A stretch of DNA of 64,000 nucleotides from Oligoflexus tunisiensis (GTDB taxonomy: Bacteria > Bdellovibrionota_B > Oligoflexia > Oligoflexales > Oligoflexaceae), in the NCBI RefSeq assembly GCF_001748245.1, contig NZ_BDFO01000001.1, positions 1,163,345 to 1,227,344 on the forward strand, written 5' to 3'. Under the pieces are notes generated by a model. It saw only the letters and a program-made list of their open reading frames with translations, ran no database searches and was not told where the DNA came from. Within the stretch, counting starts at the first letter, position 1; the number at the start of each line of letters is the position of its first letter. Below are positions 26,199 through 36,118 of the stretch, in pieces. The position numbers were made by a program, and so were the translations under genes.

Positions 26199-29100
26199 TT
26201 AAGTACTGAGTCGTTTCTTCTTCCAGATGAAATAGACAACCGGATAAACCAGAAGCTCGAGCGCGAAGCTGGACACCAGGCCGCCCACCATCGGCGCGGC
26301 GATCCGCTTCATGACATCGCTTCCCGCTCCCATGGACCACATGATGGGAATAAGACCAAAGAATGCAGCCATGACAGTCATCATTTTAGGACGAATTCTT
26401 TTCACGGCTCCATAAACGATAGCGTCGGTCAGATCCTGACGGGTTCGCATCTGACCCGCTTTCACCTTTTCTTCAAAAGCCATGTCAAGGTAAAGCAACA
26501 TGAAGACCCCAGTTTCGGCGTCCAGGCCCATCAGAGCGATCATGCCCACCCAGACCGCAATTGAAAGATTGTAGTCGAGAAAATAGAGCAGCCAGACAGC
26601 TCCAATAAGGGAAAATGGAACCGCCAGCATAACGATACCGGTTTTGATCCAGGATCGGGTGTTCATATAAAGCAGCATGGCGATCAGAAAGACGGTAAGC
26701 GGCACGACGAGTTTCAAACGCTCCTTGACGCGAAGCATATTCTCAAACTGACCGCTCCAGCTGAGACTGTAACCTTGGGGAAGAGAAACCTGACTTGCAA
26801 TGAGATTCCTGGCTTCCTCAACATATCCTCCAACATCCCGGTTTTCAATGTCCACGTATACGAAGCCAGCACGCATGCCATTTTCGTTGCGAATCATGGC
26901 CGGACCTTCGACCATTTTTATTTCAGCCAGCTGAGCCATAGGAATAGGCAACCCTTGAGGAGTCGGTACAAGAACCCGTTTGATGCCTTCGAGGTCTTCC
27001 CGAAATTCACGGGCATAGCGAACATTGATAGGATATCGCTCCAATCCCTGCACCGTGTAAGAAACGTTCTCTCCACCAATGGCGGAAGCAACGATCATCT
27101 GGGCTTCTTCCATGGCAATGCCGTAACGGGCCAACTCATCACGGTTGAAGACGATATCCAGGTAGTAGCCACCGGACGTGCGTTCCGCGTAGACCGTACG
27201 GGTGCCCGGTATTGTCTGAATTTTTGCTTCAATCTGCTCACTGATTTTTTGAATCACGGTAACATCAGGTCCCAGGACTTTGATCCCCACTGGAGTCCGA
27301 ATTCCTGTGGAGAGCATATCGATGCGATTCTTGATCGGCATGGTCCATATGTTAGGAAAACCTGCAAACTTGAGCTTTTCGTTCATTGCATTTTGAAGCT
27401 CTTCAAAGGTCCTGTGCTGCGGCTGCTGCCACGTGAAGAGTGGATGTAAAAAGCCCGGTAACGCCGAATACCAGCGCTCGACTGTCGGCCATGCTTCCTT
27501 GGGTTTTAAGACGATGGTTGTTTCCACCATCGAAAAGGGAGCCGGATCGGTGGACGTGTCAGCCCGTCCAGCCTTGCCGTAAACAGTGGCCACTTCCTCG
27601 AACGACTTGATGATGGCGTCCTGCTTCTGCAGCATTCTTTTGGCTTCGGCCACGGACATCCCAGGCAAGGTGGTGGGCATATAGAGATAGGCCCCCTCAT
27701 TGAGGGGAGGCATGAATTCAGAACCAAGGCGCATATAGACGGGTATGGTCAGCAGCATGAGAAGGGCTGCACCCGCCAGAGTTAATTTTGCGTGCTTCAG
27801 CACGAAATGAACGACAGGCTCATAAATTCTGAAAAGCACACGGCTGATGGGATGCTTTTCTTCTGGATAATAGGTCCCAACGGCCACCTGACTCGCCACT
27901 TTCGAAGCCCAACGGGGTTTGAACCGAAAGGGCTCCATGCGGGAAAACATCATGCGCAGAGCTGGATCCAGCGTCAAGGCCAGGAGAGCCGCAAGAGCCA
28001 TGGTCATGGTTTTGGACACAGCAAGGGGTTTGAAGAGACGACCTTCCTGGTCGACCAATGTAAAAATGGGCAGAAAAGAAACCGTGATGACCAGGAGCGA
28101 AAAGAAGACGGATGGTCCCACTTCTTTCAGAGCATTCAAGCGAACTTCATGAAAGTCCCCTTGCCGGCCTCCAGCGATCCATTGCTCCAGCTTTTTATAG
28201 GCGTTTTCCACTTCAACGATGGCGCCATCCACCAGGACGCCAATTGAGATCGCAATACCTGACAGCGACATGATGTTTGTGGTAATTCCCATAAAATAGA
28301 GAGGAATAAACGCCAAAAGGATTGATACGGGAATCGTAATAATAGGAACGATGGCTGAGGGGAGGTGCCATAGGAAGACCAGTATGACCAGGCAAACAAT
28401 GAGGATTTCAGCCGTAAGTTTACTTTTCAGCGAGTCGATGGCTCGCTCAATCAGGTCCGAACGGTCATAGACCGGAATGATCTTCACTCCCTGAGGCAGG
28501 CTTGGGGCGAGCTCGTCAAGCTTCCTTTTAACGGAATGGATGACATTCAGGGCGTTCTCCCCCTGTCGCATCACGATAATTCCGCCGGGAGCATCACCCC
28601 AGCCGTTCAAGTCAGTGACACCGCGCCGCATATCGGGACCAATCTCAACCCGACCCAGGTGCTGAACGAGGACAGGAACGCCCGTTTTAGGATCAGTTTT
28701 TACGACTGTCTTCTCGATATCCTCAATATTCTTGATATAGCCGCGGCCACGGACCATGTATTCTATCCCGGAGAATTCAAGGACACGCCCTCCGGTATCA
28801 TTGTTGGACTGTTTAATCGCTTTCACGAGATCCAGGAGCGTGACATTGTAAGCCGTGAGCTTATTGGGGTCGACGTTAACTTGATACTGTTTGACAAACC
28901 CGCCGACCGAAGCAACCTCCGCAACCCCAGGAAGACTTTGCAAGTGAAACTTCAGCTGCCAATCCTGAATGGAACGCAGTTCGGCAAGGTTCAGACTTTG
29001 GCTCTCATCGATCAGCGCATACTGATAGACCCAGCCGACGCTGGTGGCATCAGGCCCTATGGAAGTCTGGACCCCTTGAGGCAAATTTGGAGTTACCTTG

Positions 29101-29441
29101 CTGAGGTACTCGAGCACACGGCTTCTGGCCCAATAGAGGTCGGTACCATCCTCGAAAATAACGTAAACATACGAGAAGCCAAAGTCCGATATGCCCCGCA
29201 CTGTCTTGACATGCGGAGTGCCGAGCAAGGCCGTAACAATAGGGTAGGTGACCTGGTCTTCGACAATATCGGGCGATCGATCCCATTTGGAATAAATAAT
29301 AACCTGAGTGTCCGAAAGATCGGGTATGGCGTCCAGAGGCTGACGCTTCAAAGTCCACAGCGCAGCCATCAAAGCCACCGCTGTCAGGACCAGGACGAAA
29401 AATTTGTTCCGGGCGCTGAATTCTATTATTTTTTCGATCAA
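26199..29441 (-). CDS. cusA: CusA-type copper/silver RND efflux pump
   Basis: A 1080-residue inner-membrane RND transporter, full length for CusA/SilA. It carries the features linked to Cu(I)/Ag(I) transport: the methionines of YLYMPTTLPGMS, DPAPFSMVETTI and NRIDMLSTGI match the positions of the E. coli CusA Met triad. TM4 has GVLVDGAIVEVENAYKKLE. N-terminal DAIPDLSDTQVI is typical. It ends the minus-strand cusC-cusB-cusA unit, 16 nt after the adaptor gene. It exports cuprous or silver ions from cytoplasm or periplasm through the CusC channel. Specificity is inferred from the conserved Met residues. Confidence 0.93.
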   Translation of the reverse strand: MIEKIIEFSARNKFFVLVLTAVALMAALWTLKRQPLDAIPDLSDTQVIIYSKWDRSPDIVEDQVTYPIVTALLGTPHVKTVRGISDFGFSYVYVIFEDGTDLYWARSRVLEYLSKVTPNLPQGVQTSIGPDATSVGWVYQYALIDESQSLNLAELRSIQDWQLKFHLQSLPGVAEVASVGGFVKQYQVNVDPNKLTAYNVTLLDLVKAIKQSNNDTGGRVLEFSGIEYMVRGRGYIKNIEDIEKTVVKTDPKTGVPVLVQHLGRVEIGPDMRRGVTDLNGWGDAPGGIIVMRQGENALNVIHSVKRKLDELAPSLPQGVKIIPVYDRSDLIERAIDSLKSKLTAEILIVCLVILVFLWHLPSAIVPIITIPVSILLAFIPLYFMGITTNIMSLSGIAISIGVLVDGAIVEVENAYKKLEQWIAGGRQGDFHEVRLNALKEVGPSVFFSLLVITVSFLPIFTLVDQEGRLFKPLAVSKTMTMALAALLALTLDPALRMMFSRMEPFRFKPRWASKVASQVAVGTYYPEEKHPISRVLFRIYEPVVHFVLKHAKLTLAGAALLMLLTIPVYMRLGSEFMPPLNEGAYLYMPTTLPGMSVAEAKRMLQKQDAIIKSFEEVATVYGKAGRADTSTDPAPFSMVETTIVLKPKEAWPTVERWYSALPGFLHPLFTWQQPQHRTFEELQNAMNEKLKFAGFPNIWTMPIKNRIDMLSTGIRTPVGIKVLGPDVTVIQKISEQIEAKIQTIPGTRTVYAERTSGGYYLDIVFNRDELARYGIAMEEAQMIVASAIGGENVSYTVQGLERYPINVRYAREFREDLEGIKRVLVPTPQGLPIPMAQLAEIKMVEGPAMIRNENGMRAGFVYVDIENRDVGGYVEEARNLIASQVSLPQGYSLSWSGQFENMLRVKERLKLVVPLTVFLIAMLLYMNTRSWIKTGIVMLAVPFSLIGAVWLLYFLDYNLSIAVWVGMIALMGLDAETGVFMLLYLDMAFEEKVKAGQMRTRQDLTDAIVYGAVKRIRPKMMTVMAAFFGLIPIMWSMGAGSDVMKRIAAPMVGGLVSSFALELLVYPVVYFIWKKKRLST

Positions 29442-29457
29442 GTGCCTTCCCCCGGTC

Positions 29458-30540
29458 TTAGCGCGAGTTTTTGTCCATCAGAACAGACTTCAATCTGGAT
29501 TCGGAATCAATCAGGAAGTTGGCACCGGTGACCACATTCTCCCCTGGAGAAAGACCGGATGTCACTTCATAGAAGCCTTTGGCTTTCACGCCGAGCTGGA
29601 CAGGTCGCGGCTGAAACCTTTCCGTGGAGTCCTTGACGAAAACATAGGCCTGACCTTCATTGAAAAGCACGGCGTCTTCCGGTATCGCCAGCTTTTCACC
29701 AAGGTCGTTGATGATCCGAACATTCAAAAAGGTGTCCGGCCGCAACAAGCCTTTGGGATCCGGAACTTCCGCCCGCACCCGGATGGTACGTGTCGGCGCA
29801 TTGAGCACAGGGCTAATGCTGGAAATCCTGCCCTTGAATGTTTCGCCGGGGATCGAAGGGGCCTCTGCTTCGATCGTCTGTCCTGGTTTCAGCCCCCGGA
29901 CTTCATACTCAAAAACCTCCGCATAAACCCAGACGCGACCTTCCGGAAGTATGAGATTGATGGCATTGGAGCCGCCTCGCCCGATTTTACCGATCTGCTC
30001 CTCCGTCAACCCCAGGAGCTTGAGTTTGGTCGCGGCGCTTTTGACGAGAGCCGCAGATTGATCGACAAAACCCTTGTAGCTGCTGTCCTTGAGTTGCTCG
30101 CGGGAAATCAACGCCTGGCGGTATTCTTCAATCGCAGCATAAAGCTCCGGGTCATACGCGACCCGGCCCGTTGCACGAATCTCCTGGGTTAGGGATCGTC
30201 GTTCGACTGGCGCGCTCGTCACGCCAATCTTTTGTTGACTCTCTTCACTGAGAGCGAATTCTGCGCGCCCTCCAACGGAAGTGTTGTCTGCATGGTCGTG
30301 GCCTTCGGCGTGATCCTCTATTTTAACCAGGTCCATCCCACAGATAGGGCATTGACCCGGTTTGTCCGACGTGATTTGGGGATGCATGGGACAATGGTAA
30401 ACGACTTTTTTTTCTGTGGTGTCCTGGGTGGTTTGCTCAGGCATGGGCTGCTGACTGCGCTGCCAGAAATAAATTCCCACAACGTTAAGAAGCACAAGGC
30501 CCAGCAGGAAAGGAACGACGATCTTCCATGTTTTGGTCAT
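29458..30540 (-). CDS. cusB: CusB-type membrane-fusion protein with metal-binding domain
   Basis: A 360-residue periplasmic adaptor. One N-terminal membrane helix (about 5-25) is followed by a heavy-metal-binding domain with YHCPMHPQI and CPICGMDL (about 47-70), a HAEGHDHAD stretch, then barrel-sandwich, beta-barrel and membrane-proximal domains typical of RND adaptors (VTSAPVERR..., RVWVYAEVFEYEV, GETFKGRISSISPVLN, TRTIRVRAEVPDP). It links CusA to CusC and delivers Cu(I). The ATG at 30540 has GGGGAAATGAT upstream and follows the cusC stop directly; an in-frame start at 30564 lies inside cusC. It is the only adaptor in the whole metal island. Confidence 0.93.
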   Translation of the reverse strand: MTKTWKIVVPFLLGLVLLNVVGIYFWQRSQQPMPEQTTQDTTEKKVVYHCPMHPQITSDKPGQCPICGMDLVKIEDHAEGHDHADNTSVGGRAEFALSEESQQKIGVTSAPVERRSLTQEIRATGRVAYDPELYAAIEEYRQALISREQLKDSSYKGFVDQSAALVKSAATKLKLLGLTEEQIGKIGRGGSNAINLILPEGRVWVYAEVFEYEVRGLKPGQTIEAEAPSIPGETFKGRISSISPVLNAPTRTIRVRAEVPDPKGLLRPDTFLNVRIINDLGEKLAIPEDAVLFNEGQAYVFVKDSTERFQPRPVQLGVKAKGFYEVTSGLSPGENVVTGANFLIDSESRLKSVLMDKNSR

Positions 30541-30541
30541 A

Positions 30542-31840
30542 TCATTTCCCCAGGCTTTGCCCAATCAGGGCTTCAAGTTTGGCCAGCTGGAGTTGATAGG
30601 CTACCAGAGCTTCCTGGTACCCATACTCGGTTTCCTGCTGTTGTTTCAGGGCGTCGAGCAGCGTTGAGTAGCTCTCTTTGCCGGTAAGGTAGGCCGAGGT
30701 TCCGGTTGCGACGGCCTGCCGGGAAAGTTGCATGAGTCCGCTTTCGAATAGGTCAATTCGCTGAATGGATTCCTTTAATTCAGCGAGCAGAGCTCTGGCT
30801 TCATGTATTTGCATGAGGCGGGCATGGTCCAGGTAATGCGCGGATTTCTCTTTGCCAGCCAGAGCCTCTTTGATTTGCTGAGACTGCTTCGTCGCTCCCC
30901 AGATTGGGAGGGAGAGGCCGATTTTCGCGCCCATCATATCCTGACCATTTCCAGGTGTAGCCATTCCCACTGCTTTTTCTCGTATTGTGTAGCTGGCCAT
31001 GAGTTCAAAATCGGGAAGGTAGCTCTTTTTTGCCAAGGCAACCGAAGCATCACCTGCCATAACCTCCGATTGAAGTGCCCGCAAGGCAGAACTGCTCATG
31101 ACCTTCTCGGCAATTTTCTTATCAGTCCATTTGTTAAGGTTGATGCGGTCAATCTGAATGGACTGAAACTCCATCCTGGGAGAATGGTCCGCATGGCCTG
31201 AAATATGAGCCAGCTCTGCTTCCAGATCTTTCATTTCGCTGCTGAGACGCAGCTGCTCGTTGACCAGCTGAGCCTCTTCCACCTGAAGGTTGAGGATGGA
31301 TGCCTGGGAAACCTGACCGAGAGCATAGCGACTCCGGCTGGTTGTCAAAGTCTGGCGCAAGTAGGTGCGCTGATTTTCGAGGATGTTCTTCTTTTTGGTT
31401 CGCAGATAGAGCTCATAATAGATGCGCTTGACGTTCCATGCGATCTCGAGCTGCATTTGCTTCAAACGATGCACCAGGGCCTCGCTTCGCAACGTTGCCA
31501 CTTCCTGTTGGGCTTCAAGCTTTCCTGGATAGGGAAACTTCTGAGATAAGGAAACTTGAACACCGGACATCTCGGATTCATTCAGGCGAAAGGAATTGGT
31601 TGGGACGTTCATCATTTCAACGGACAGCATGGGATCATCCAAAGTGCCCGCTGGTCCAATCTGCGCTTTATTAGCATCAAGTTCCGATTGAAGAGCCTTG
31701 AGCTCGGCATTGGATGCAAGAGCCTTTTGAATGACAGCCTCAAGTCCAAGAGAGGCTTCGGCTGCCCAGGATTTATCAAGCATTAATGGCGCATATAGCG
31801 CGATAAGGAGGACGAGGTGAGGCGTGATGAGTGTTTTCAT
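30542..31840 (-). CDS. cusC: CusC-type TolC-family outer-membrane channel
   Basis: A 432-residue exported outer-membrane factor. After a signal peptide (MKTLITPHLVLLIALYAPL...) it shows the long coiled-coil hairpins of the family: VIQKALASNAELKALQSELDANKA, a PAGTLDDPMLS turn, QVSLSQKFPYPGKL typical of CusC/CzcC-like channels, and a second repeat ending LEALIGQSLGK. It is the first gene of the minus-strand cus unit, directly before cusB. It is transcribed away from the Cys-rich protein of cassette C, so the 234-nt gap between them holds divergent promoters. Confidence 0.88.
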   Translation of the reverse strand: MKTLITPHLVLLIALYAPLMLDKSWAAEASLGLEAVIQKALASNAELKALQSELDANKAQIGPAGTLDDPMLSVEMMNVPTNSFRLNESEMSGVQVSLSQKFPYPGKLEAQQEVATLRSEALVHRLKQMQLEIAWNVKRIYYELYLRTKKKNILENQRTYLRQTLTTSRSRYALGQVSQASILNLQVEEAQLVNEQLRLSSEMKDLEAELAHISGHADHSPRMEFQSIQIDRINLNKWTDKKIAEKVMSSSALRALQSEVMAGDASVALAKKSYLPDFELMASYTIREKAVGMATPGNGQDMMGAKIGLSLPIWGATKQSQQIKEALAGKEKSAHYLDHARLMQIHEARALLAELKESIQRIDLFESGLMQLSRQAVATGTSAYLTGKESYSTLLDALKQQQETEYGYQEALVAYQLQLAKLEALIGQSLGK

Positions 31841-32074
31841 GATTTGCCCTATCCAGTTTCAGCTCGTATACGCCTGAAAGTTTGGGTTTGTGACAGGTCG
31901 CGTCGGAGTGGGGCAATTTTGTCAAAAAATCGAATGAAGTCAATAACTAAAGGTTTGGAGTGGCGGCCATAAGTTGCGGCGTATACTTTGGCTCCATAAT
32001 GCCGATAGTATGCTATCGAGCGTTGCTTGAGAAAATCGGCTCTGTTATCCTGAAAGCCTATTTTGGGGCACATT

Positions 32075-32404
32075 TTGAAACACTGGTTTGTCAAATATCT
32101 CCTGATCATTTTTGCCTTGGGTTGGATACAAGGCCCTTCCCGGTTGTGTTCAGAAGAAGTGGACTCGAACCCATCAGGAGCAGGCCTTTCTGCTGATGAG
32201 CATCCAGATGAAGAGGACTGTGGTTGCCCGCTTTCAGAATGCCAGTCCAGTTGTGAAAGTTGTGCATTAGTCCCGGTTGTGGTGCCCATGGCCATCGTAT
32301 TGCCTGAAGTCCCATCAGGGGAATCCCTCTCGGGGTTATGGCGCATATCCTGTCGCACGTTTCCATATTCCAATAGACTCCTTGATCCTCCCCGATTTGT
32401 CTAA
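32075..32404 (+). CDS. Small exported Cys-rich protein before RND cassette C
   Basis: About 109 residues. TTG start with GGGG six nt upstream; no ATG is available. A hydrophobic signal-like segment (HWFVKYLLIIFALGWIQG) is followed by an acidic Cys-rich run (EEDCGCPLSECQSSCESC), a hydrophobic Val/Pro segment and a tail NRLLDPPRFV. The layout and tail parallel the His-rich protein at 20678-21097, which also precedes an adaptor-less RND pump. The Cys cluster could bind soft metals such as Cu, Ag, Cd or Hg. Its divergence from cusC places it under shared control. The gene call rests on layout; no family is recognised. Confidence 0.55.
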   Translation: MKHWFVKYLLIIFALGWIQGPSRLCSEEVDSNPSGAGLSADEHPDEEDCGCPLSECQSSCESCALVPVVVPMAIVLPEVPSGESLSGLWRISCRTFPYSNRLLDPPRFV

Positions 32405-32508
32405 GCTCAAAGCAACATACAATAGAAAGCTCTGGTTCGCGTTATTGCGGACTGTAATGCCCTGATGTATCGGCTTATCGGGACAGGACTGTCATGTTGG
32501 AATTATAG

Positions 32509-35500
32509 ATGCTTGACTTTATAATAAAATATTCTCTGAGACAGCGCTTTCTAACAGTTGCATTGGCTGCATTCTGCGTGGTGTACGGTGCCCTCATTAC
32601 GAGGCAGCTCAGTGTTGATGTTTTTCCAGATCTCAATCGACCCACCGTCCATGTCGTCACAGAAATTGAGGGAATGGCACCTGAAGAGATTGAGGCCGCT
32701 GTCAGTCGGCCCATTGAGCAAGCGGTCAATGGAGTCCCCGGAATCATCCGCGTTTACTCGTCATCAGCAACAGGCATCTCGGTTGTGCGAGTCGCATTCC
32801 AGTGGAATACAGACCTGAAGACAGCCAGGCTCAATGTTTCGGAACGCCTTGGTGCAGTGAAAGCAAGACTTCCCAAGGATGCGCAGCCGTTCCTCACGCC
32901 AACGTCATCCATCATGGGTGAAATCCAAATGCTGGGTCTTATAGCAGACGATCCTTCATTTGATCCCATGCGGCTCCGGTCCATTGCGGAGTGGCAGCTT
33001 AGGCCAAGGCTTCTATCTATCCCTGGTGTTGCGCAGGCGACAGTTATTGGCGGGGAAGAGGAGCAAATTCAAATCCTGATAAATCCCATTGAGCTTCAAA
33101 GGCGCCTGATAGGCCCTCGTGATTTGGCTGAGCGTCTCAAGTCCCTCTCTATCGCGACAGGTGGAGGGTTTATCACAGATGGCAAGAAGGAATGGCTCAT
33201 CCGAAACATCGGGCGCATCACAGCATTTGAAGATATTGGCGATACCCCAATTGGCACGCACCTGGGCCGCCCGGTGTTGCTGAAGGATGTGGCTACGATT
33301 CAAAGAGGTCCAGCTTCCAGGCGAGGCGACGCTTCCATAAATGGTAGAAGCGGAGTCATCGTCATGGTACAAAAGCAGAGCACCGCTGATACCTTCGCTC
33401 TGACAGGACTCATTGATGAATCCCTGAAGGATTTTGAGAAGACGCTTCCCGCAGGTGTCAAACTTAAACCCAACCTTTTTAAACAGGCCGATTTCATAGA
33501 AGCCGCCATTGGCAACGTTATCGAAGCCCTTCGCGATGGGACGATAATCGTTTCAATCGTGCTTCTCCTCTTTCTCTTGAATGTACGAACCACTCTGATT
33601 ACGCTTACGGCCATCCCGCTTTCACTTCTGATTACAGCCATAGTCTTTCATTTTCTGGGACTCGGTATCAATACCATGACTCTTGGTGGGCTGGCTGTCG
33701 CCATCGGCGAGCTGGTGGATGACGCGATCGTCGACGTGGAAAACGTATTTCGGCGGCTGCGGGAAAACAGGGAGAGACAGGTCCCTGAACCGGCTCTTAA
33801 AGTAATCTACAAAGCCTCGAGCGAAATTCGTAATTCAATAGTCCTGGCCACCGTCATTGTTATTCTGGTTTTTATCCCGCTGTTTGCCCTCCCTGGGCTT
33901 GAGGGCCGGCTTTTTACACCCATCGGTATAGCCTACGTTATATCCATTCTGGCCTCGCTGATTGTGTCAATTACAGTCACCCCGGTCCTTTGCTATTTCC
34001 TCCTGGGAAAAGCCAAATCTCTTTCTGAGCGTGAAAGCGGGCTCGTCAGATTCCTAAAGAGGGTGGATGGAGCCGTTTTGAACAAGACGCTGGATCGCCC
34101 CTTTATCATCATCGGCCTCGCAGCGGCTCTTTTCCTCGGATCAATCGCACTGGTGCCCTTGATGGGCCGTGATTTTCTTCCTCCCTTCAACGAGGGAAGT
34201 GCCATGGTTGAGGCTTCCGTCAAGGCTGGAATCTCACTTGAAGCGTCCAGTGAGCTGGCCATGAATGTGGAGAAGGCCATCCTTTCCGTTCCTGAAGTCC
34301 AATCCACAGGGAGACGTACGGGACGGGCAGAGGAGGATGATCATGCGGCAGGAGTCAACCACTCGGAATGGGAGGTAGCACTCAAGCAATCGGAGCGGTC
34401 GCGAGAGGAAATTTTTTCTGATATCCGAAGCAAGGTAAAGTCTGCACTGCCGCCGGATGGCTACTTTAGTATCAGTCAGCCGATCTCACATAGGCTTGAT
34501 CATATCCTTTCAGGAGTCAAAGCCCAGGTTGCCATTAAACTTTTTGGACCTGATCTTCGCATCCTTCGCCAGCAGGGAGCCGAGATCCGAAATGCCATAA
34601 CGGGCGTGGAAGGCGTGGTGGACCTTCAGATGGAAGGGCAGTCTCTTTTTCCACAATACAAAATCTTTCCCATGCGATCCGATCTGGCCAAATATGGGAT
34701 AGTTCCCGGTGATGCCATAGAGAGCCTTGAGCTTATGCTACAGGGTGTGCCCGTCACACGCATTTTTGAAGAGGACAGGATTCTCGATGTTTATGTCCGT
34801 CTCGAAGAAAAATACAGAAGGACAATTGATGATATCAAGAAGCTACCGCTTCATGTTCTCCCAACAGGGCGTACTGTCACAGTGTTTGAAGTAGCTGACG
34901 TTTTTGAAACAAGTGGACCGAACGTTATCGAGCGGGAGAATCAACAGAGGCGGATAGCCATCTCCTTCAATACAAGCGGGCGCGACATCGACAGCACGGT
35001 TACCGACGCCAAAGCTCGAATCGAGAAGGCCGTACACCTTCCACCAGGTTACTTTATTGAATTCGACGGTCAGTATGAAAGTCAAAGGCAGGCCATCCGC
35101 ATGGTTCTGGTCCTTGGTGGACTTTCCATTCTTGGAATCTGTCTCATACTGGCCATCAACTTTCGATCATTCTTCATTGCGATTCAAATCATGGTCAATA
35201 TTCCGCTGGCCCTGATTGGAGCTGTCCTTGCCGTTTATTTCACGGATCGCACCTTCTCCGTTGCAACCCTCATTGCTTTCATTACGCTTTGTGGAATTGC
35301 GAGCCGAAATGGCATTATGATGATTAGCCATTACCTTCACCTCATGGCCGAAGAGGGCGAGGCCTTTTCCAAAGAGATGATCATACGTGGATCACTGGAG
35401 CGTCTGGTGCCAGTTCTCATGACGGCCTCAACAGCCATGCTGGCCCTGACGCCGCTCCTGTTCGCAAAAGGAGAGCCGGGGAAGGAAATTCTGCACCCTG

Positions 35501-35649
35501 TTGCCGTTGTTATTGTCAGCGGTCTCCTGTCGTCAACGCTCCTTGACATTTTTGTGACTCCAGCGATCTTTTATAGATTTGGTCGTAAAGCAGCCGAGCG
35601 GGCTGTGAAACATATGAGAGACGCGATAAGCGGCTCGTCTGAAATTTAA
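32509..35649 (+). CDS. Heavy-metal RND efflux pump, cassette C
   Basis: A 1046-residue RND transporter clearly paralogous to the cassette A pump: RQLSVDVFPDLNRPTV, GELVDDAIVDVENVFRRLRENR in TM4, QPISHRLDHILSGVKAQVAIKLFG, and CGIASRNGIMMISHYLHLMAEEG. It lacks the CusA Met triad, so the metal is probably not Cu(I)/Ag(I), or is bound differently. No adaptor gene is found before or after it. The start ATG has only a weak ribosome site. The stop is followed after 16 nt by the small periplasmic gene. It works in the inner membrane using the proton gradient. Confidence 0.9.
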   Translation: MLDFIIKYSLRQRFLTVALAAFCVVYGALITRQLSVDVFPDLNRPTVHVVTEIEGMAPEEIEAAVSRPIEQAVNGVPGIIRVYSSSATGISVVRVAFQWNTDLKTARLNVSERLGAVKARLPKDAQPFLTPTSSIMGEIQMLGLIADDPSFDPMRLRSIAEWQLRPRLLSIPGVAQATVIGGEEEQIQILINPIELQRRLIGPRDLAERLKSLSIATGGGFITDGKKEWLIRNIGRITAFEDIGDTPIGTHLGRPVLLKDVATIQRGPASRRGDASINGRSGVIVMVQKQSTADTFALTGLIDESLKDFEKTLPAGVKLKPNLFKQADFIEAAIGNVIEALRDGTIIVSIVLLLFLLNVRTTLITLTAIPLSLLITAIVFHFLGLGINTMTLGGLAVAIGELVDDAIVDVENVFRRLRENRERQVPEPALKVIYKASSEIRNSIVLATVIVILVFIPLFALPGLEGRLFTPIGIAYVISILASLIVSITVTPVLCYFLLGKAKSLSERESGLVRFLKRVDGAVLNKTLDRPFIIIGLAAALFLGSIALVPLMGRDFLPPFNEGSAMVEASVKAGISLEASSELAMNVEKAILSVPEVQSTGRRTGRAEEDDHAAGVNHSEWEVALKQSERSREEIFSDIRSKVKSALPPDGYFSISQPISHRLDHILSGVKAQVAIKLFGPDLRILRQQGAEIRNAITGVEGVVDLQMEGQSLFPQYKIFPMRSDLAKYGIVPGDAIESLELMLQGVPVTRIFEEDRILDVYVRLEEKYRRTIDDIKKLPLHVLPTGRTVTVFEVADVFETSGPNVIERENQQRRIAISFNTSGRDIDSTVTDAKARIEKAVHLPPGYFIEFDGQYESQRQAIRMVLVLGGLSILGICLILAINFRSFFIAIQIMVNIPLALIGAVLAVYFTDRTFSVATLIAFITLCGIASRNGIMMISHYLHLMAEEGEAFSKEMIIRGSLERLVPVLMTASTAMLALTPLLFAKGEPGKEILHPVAVVIVSGLLSSTLLDIFVTPAIFYRFGRKAAERAVKHMRDAISGSSEI

Positions 35650-35665
35650 CTTGGAGAGACTTTGT

Positions 35666-36067
35666 ATGAAGGCATTTCTTGTGTCGATGTCACTTTTGCT
35701 GGGAACAGCCGCTCCCCTCATGGCTCACGAAGGCCATAATCATGAAGCCGCTGTGGAAGCAGCGCCCCACGGCGGAACACTTCGCAATGCAGGGGATTAT
35801 AAGGCTGAGATCGTCATCAATGGCGATAATCTTAAGCTCTATGTTTACGATAAAAAGCTCAAACCCGTAAAGCTGGAGAAGGCTGAACTTACCGGTGACG
35901 TTCAGTTCCCCAAGGAAAAAAGCAAACCGGTGACCTTCAAGAAAGCTGGAGATTACTACGAAGCTACCGTTAAAGGGATCACCAAGGTCCATCGTTACGA
36001 TATGCACGTAAACATTGAAGTGGCCGGCAAGAAGGTTGTGGCGGATTTCGGTATCGATAACATTTGA
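35666..36067 (+). CDS. Small periplasmic protein replacing the RND adaptor (C)
   Basis: About 133 residues. The ATG at 35666 follows TTGGAGAG and starts a Sec signal peptide (MKAFLVSMSLLLGTAAPLMA). The mature N-terminus HEGHNHEAAVEAAPHGG is His-rich, followed by a beta-rich domain with DYKAEIVINGDNLKLYVYDKKLKPV and HVNIEVAGKKVVADFGI. It is homologous to the cassette A protein at 24326-24778 and sits in the same slot between pump and channel. The HGG-plus-YKAE/LYVYD pattern resembles a domain attached to some heavy-metal adaptor proteins. It may bind metal and bridge or gate the pump; this is inference. Confidence 0.78.
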   Translation: MKAFLVSMSLLLGTAAPLMAHEGHNHEAAVEAAPHGGTLRNAGDYKAEIVINGDNLKLYVYDKKLKPVKLEKAELTGDVQFPKEKSKPVTFKKAGDYYEATVKGITKVHRYDMHVNIEVAGKKVVADFGIDNI

Positions 36068-36118
36068 ATTTGATTCGAAGCTGCTTTCGAGCAGCCTCTT
36101 TAAAGCGAAGGATTCCCT

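Noticed and set aside
28536..29531. 331-codon open frame antisense to cusA
   Set aside because: Mirrors cusA codon structure; no recognisable protein features.
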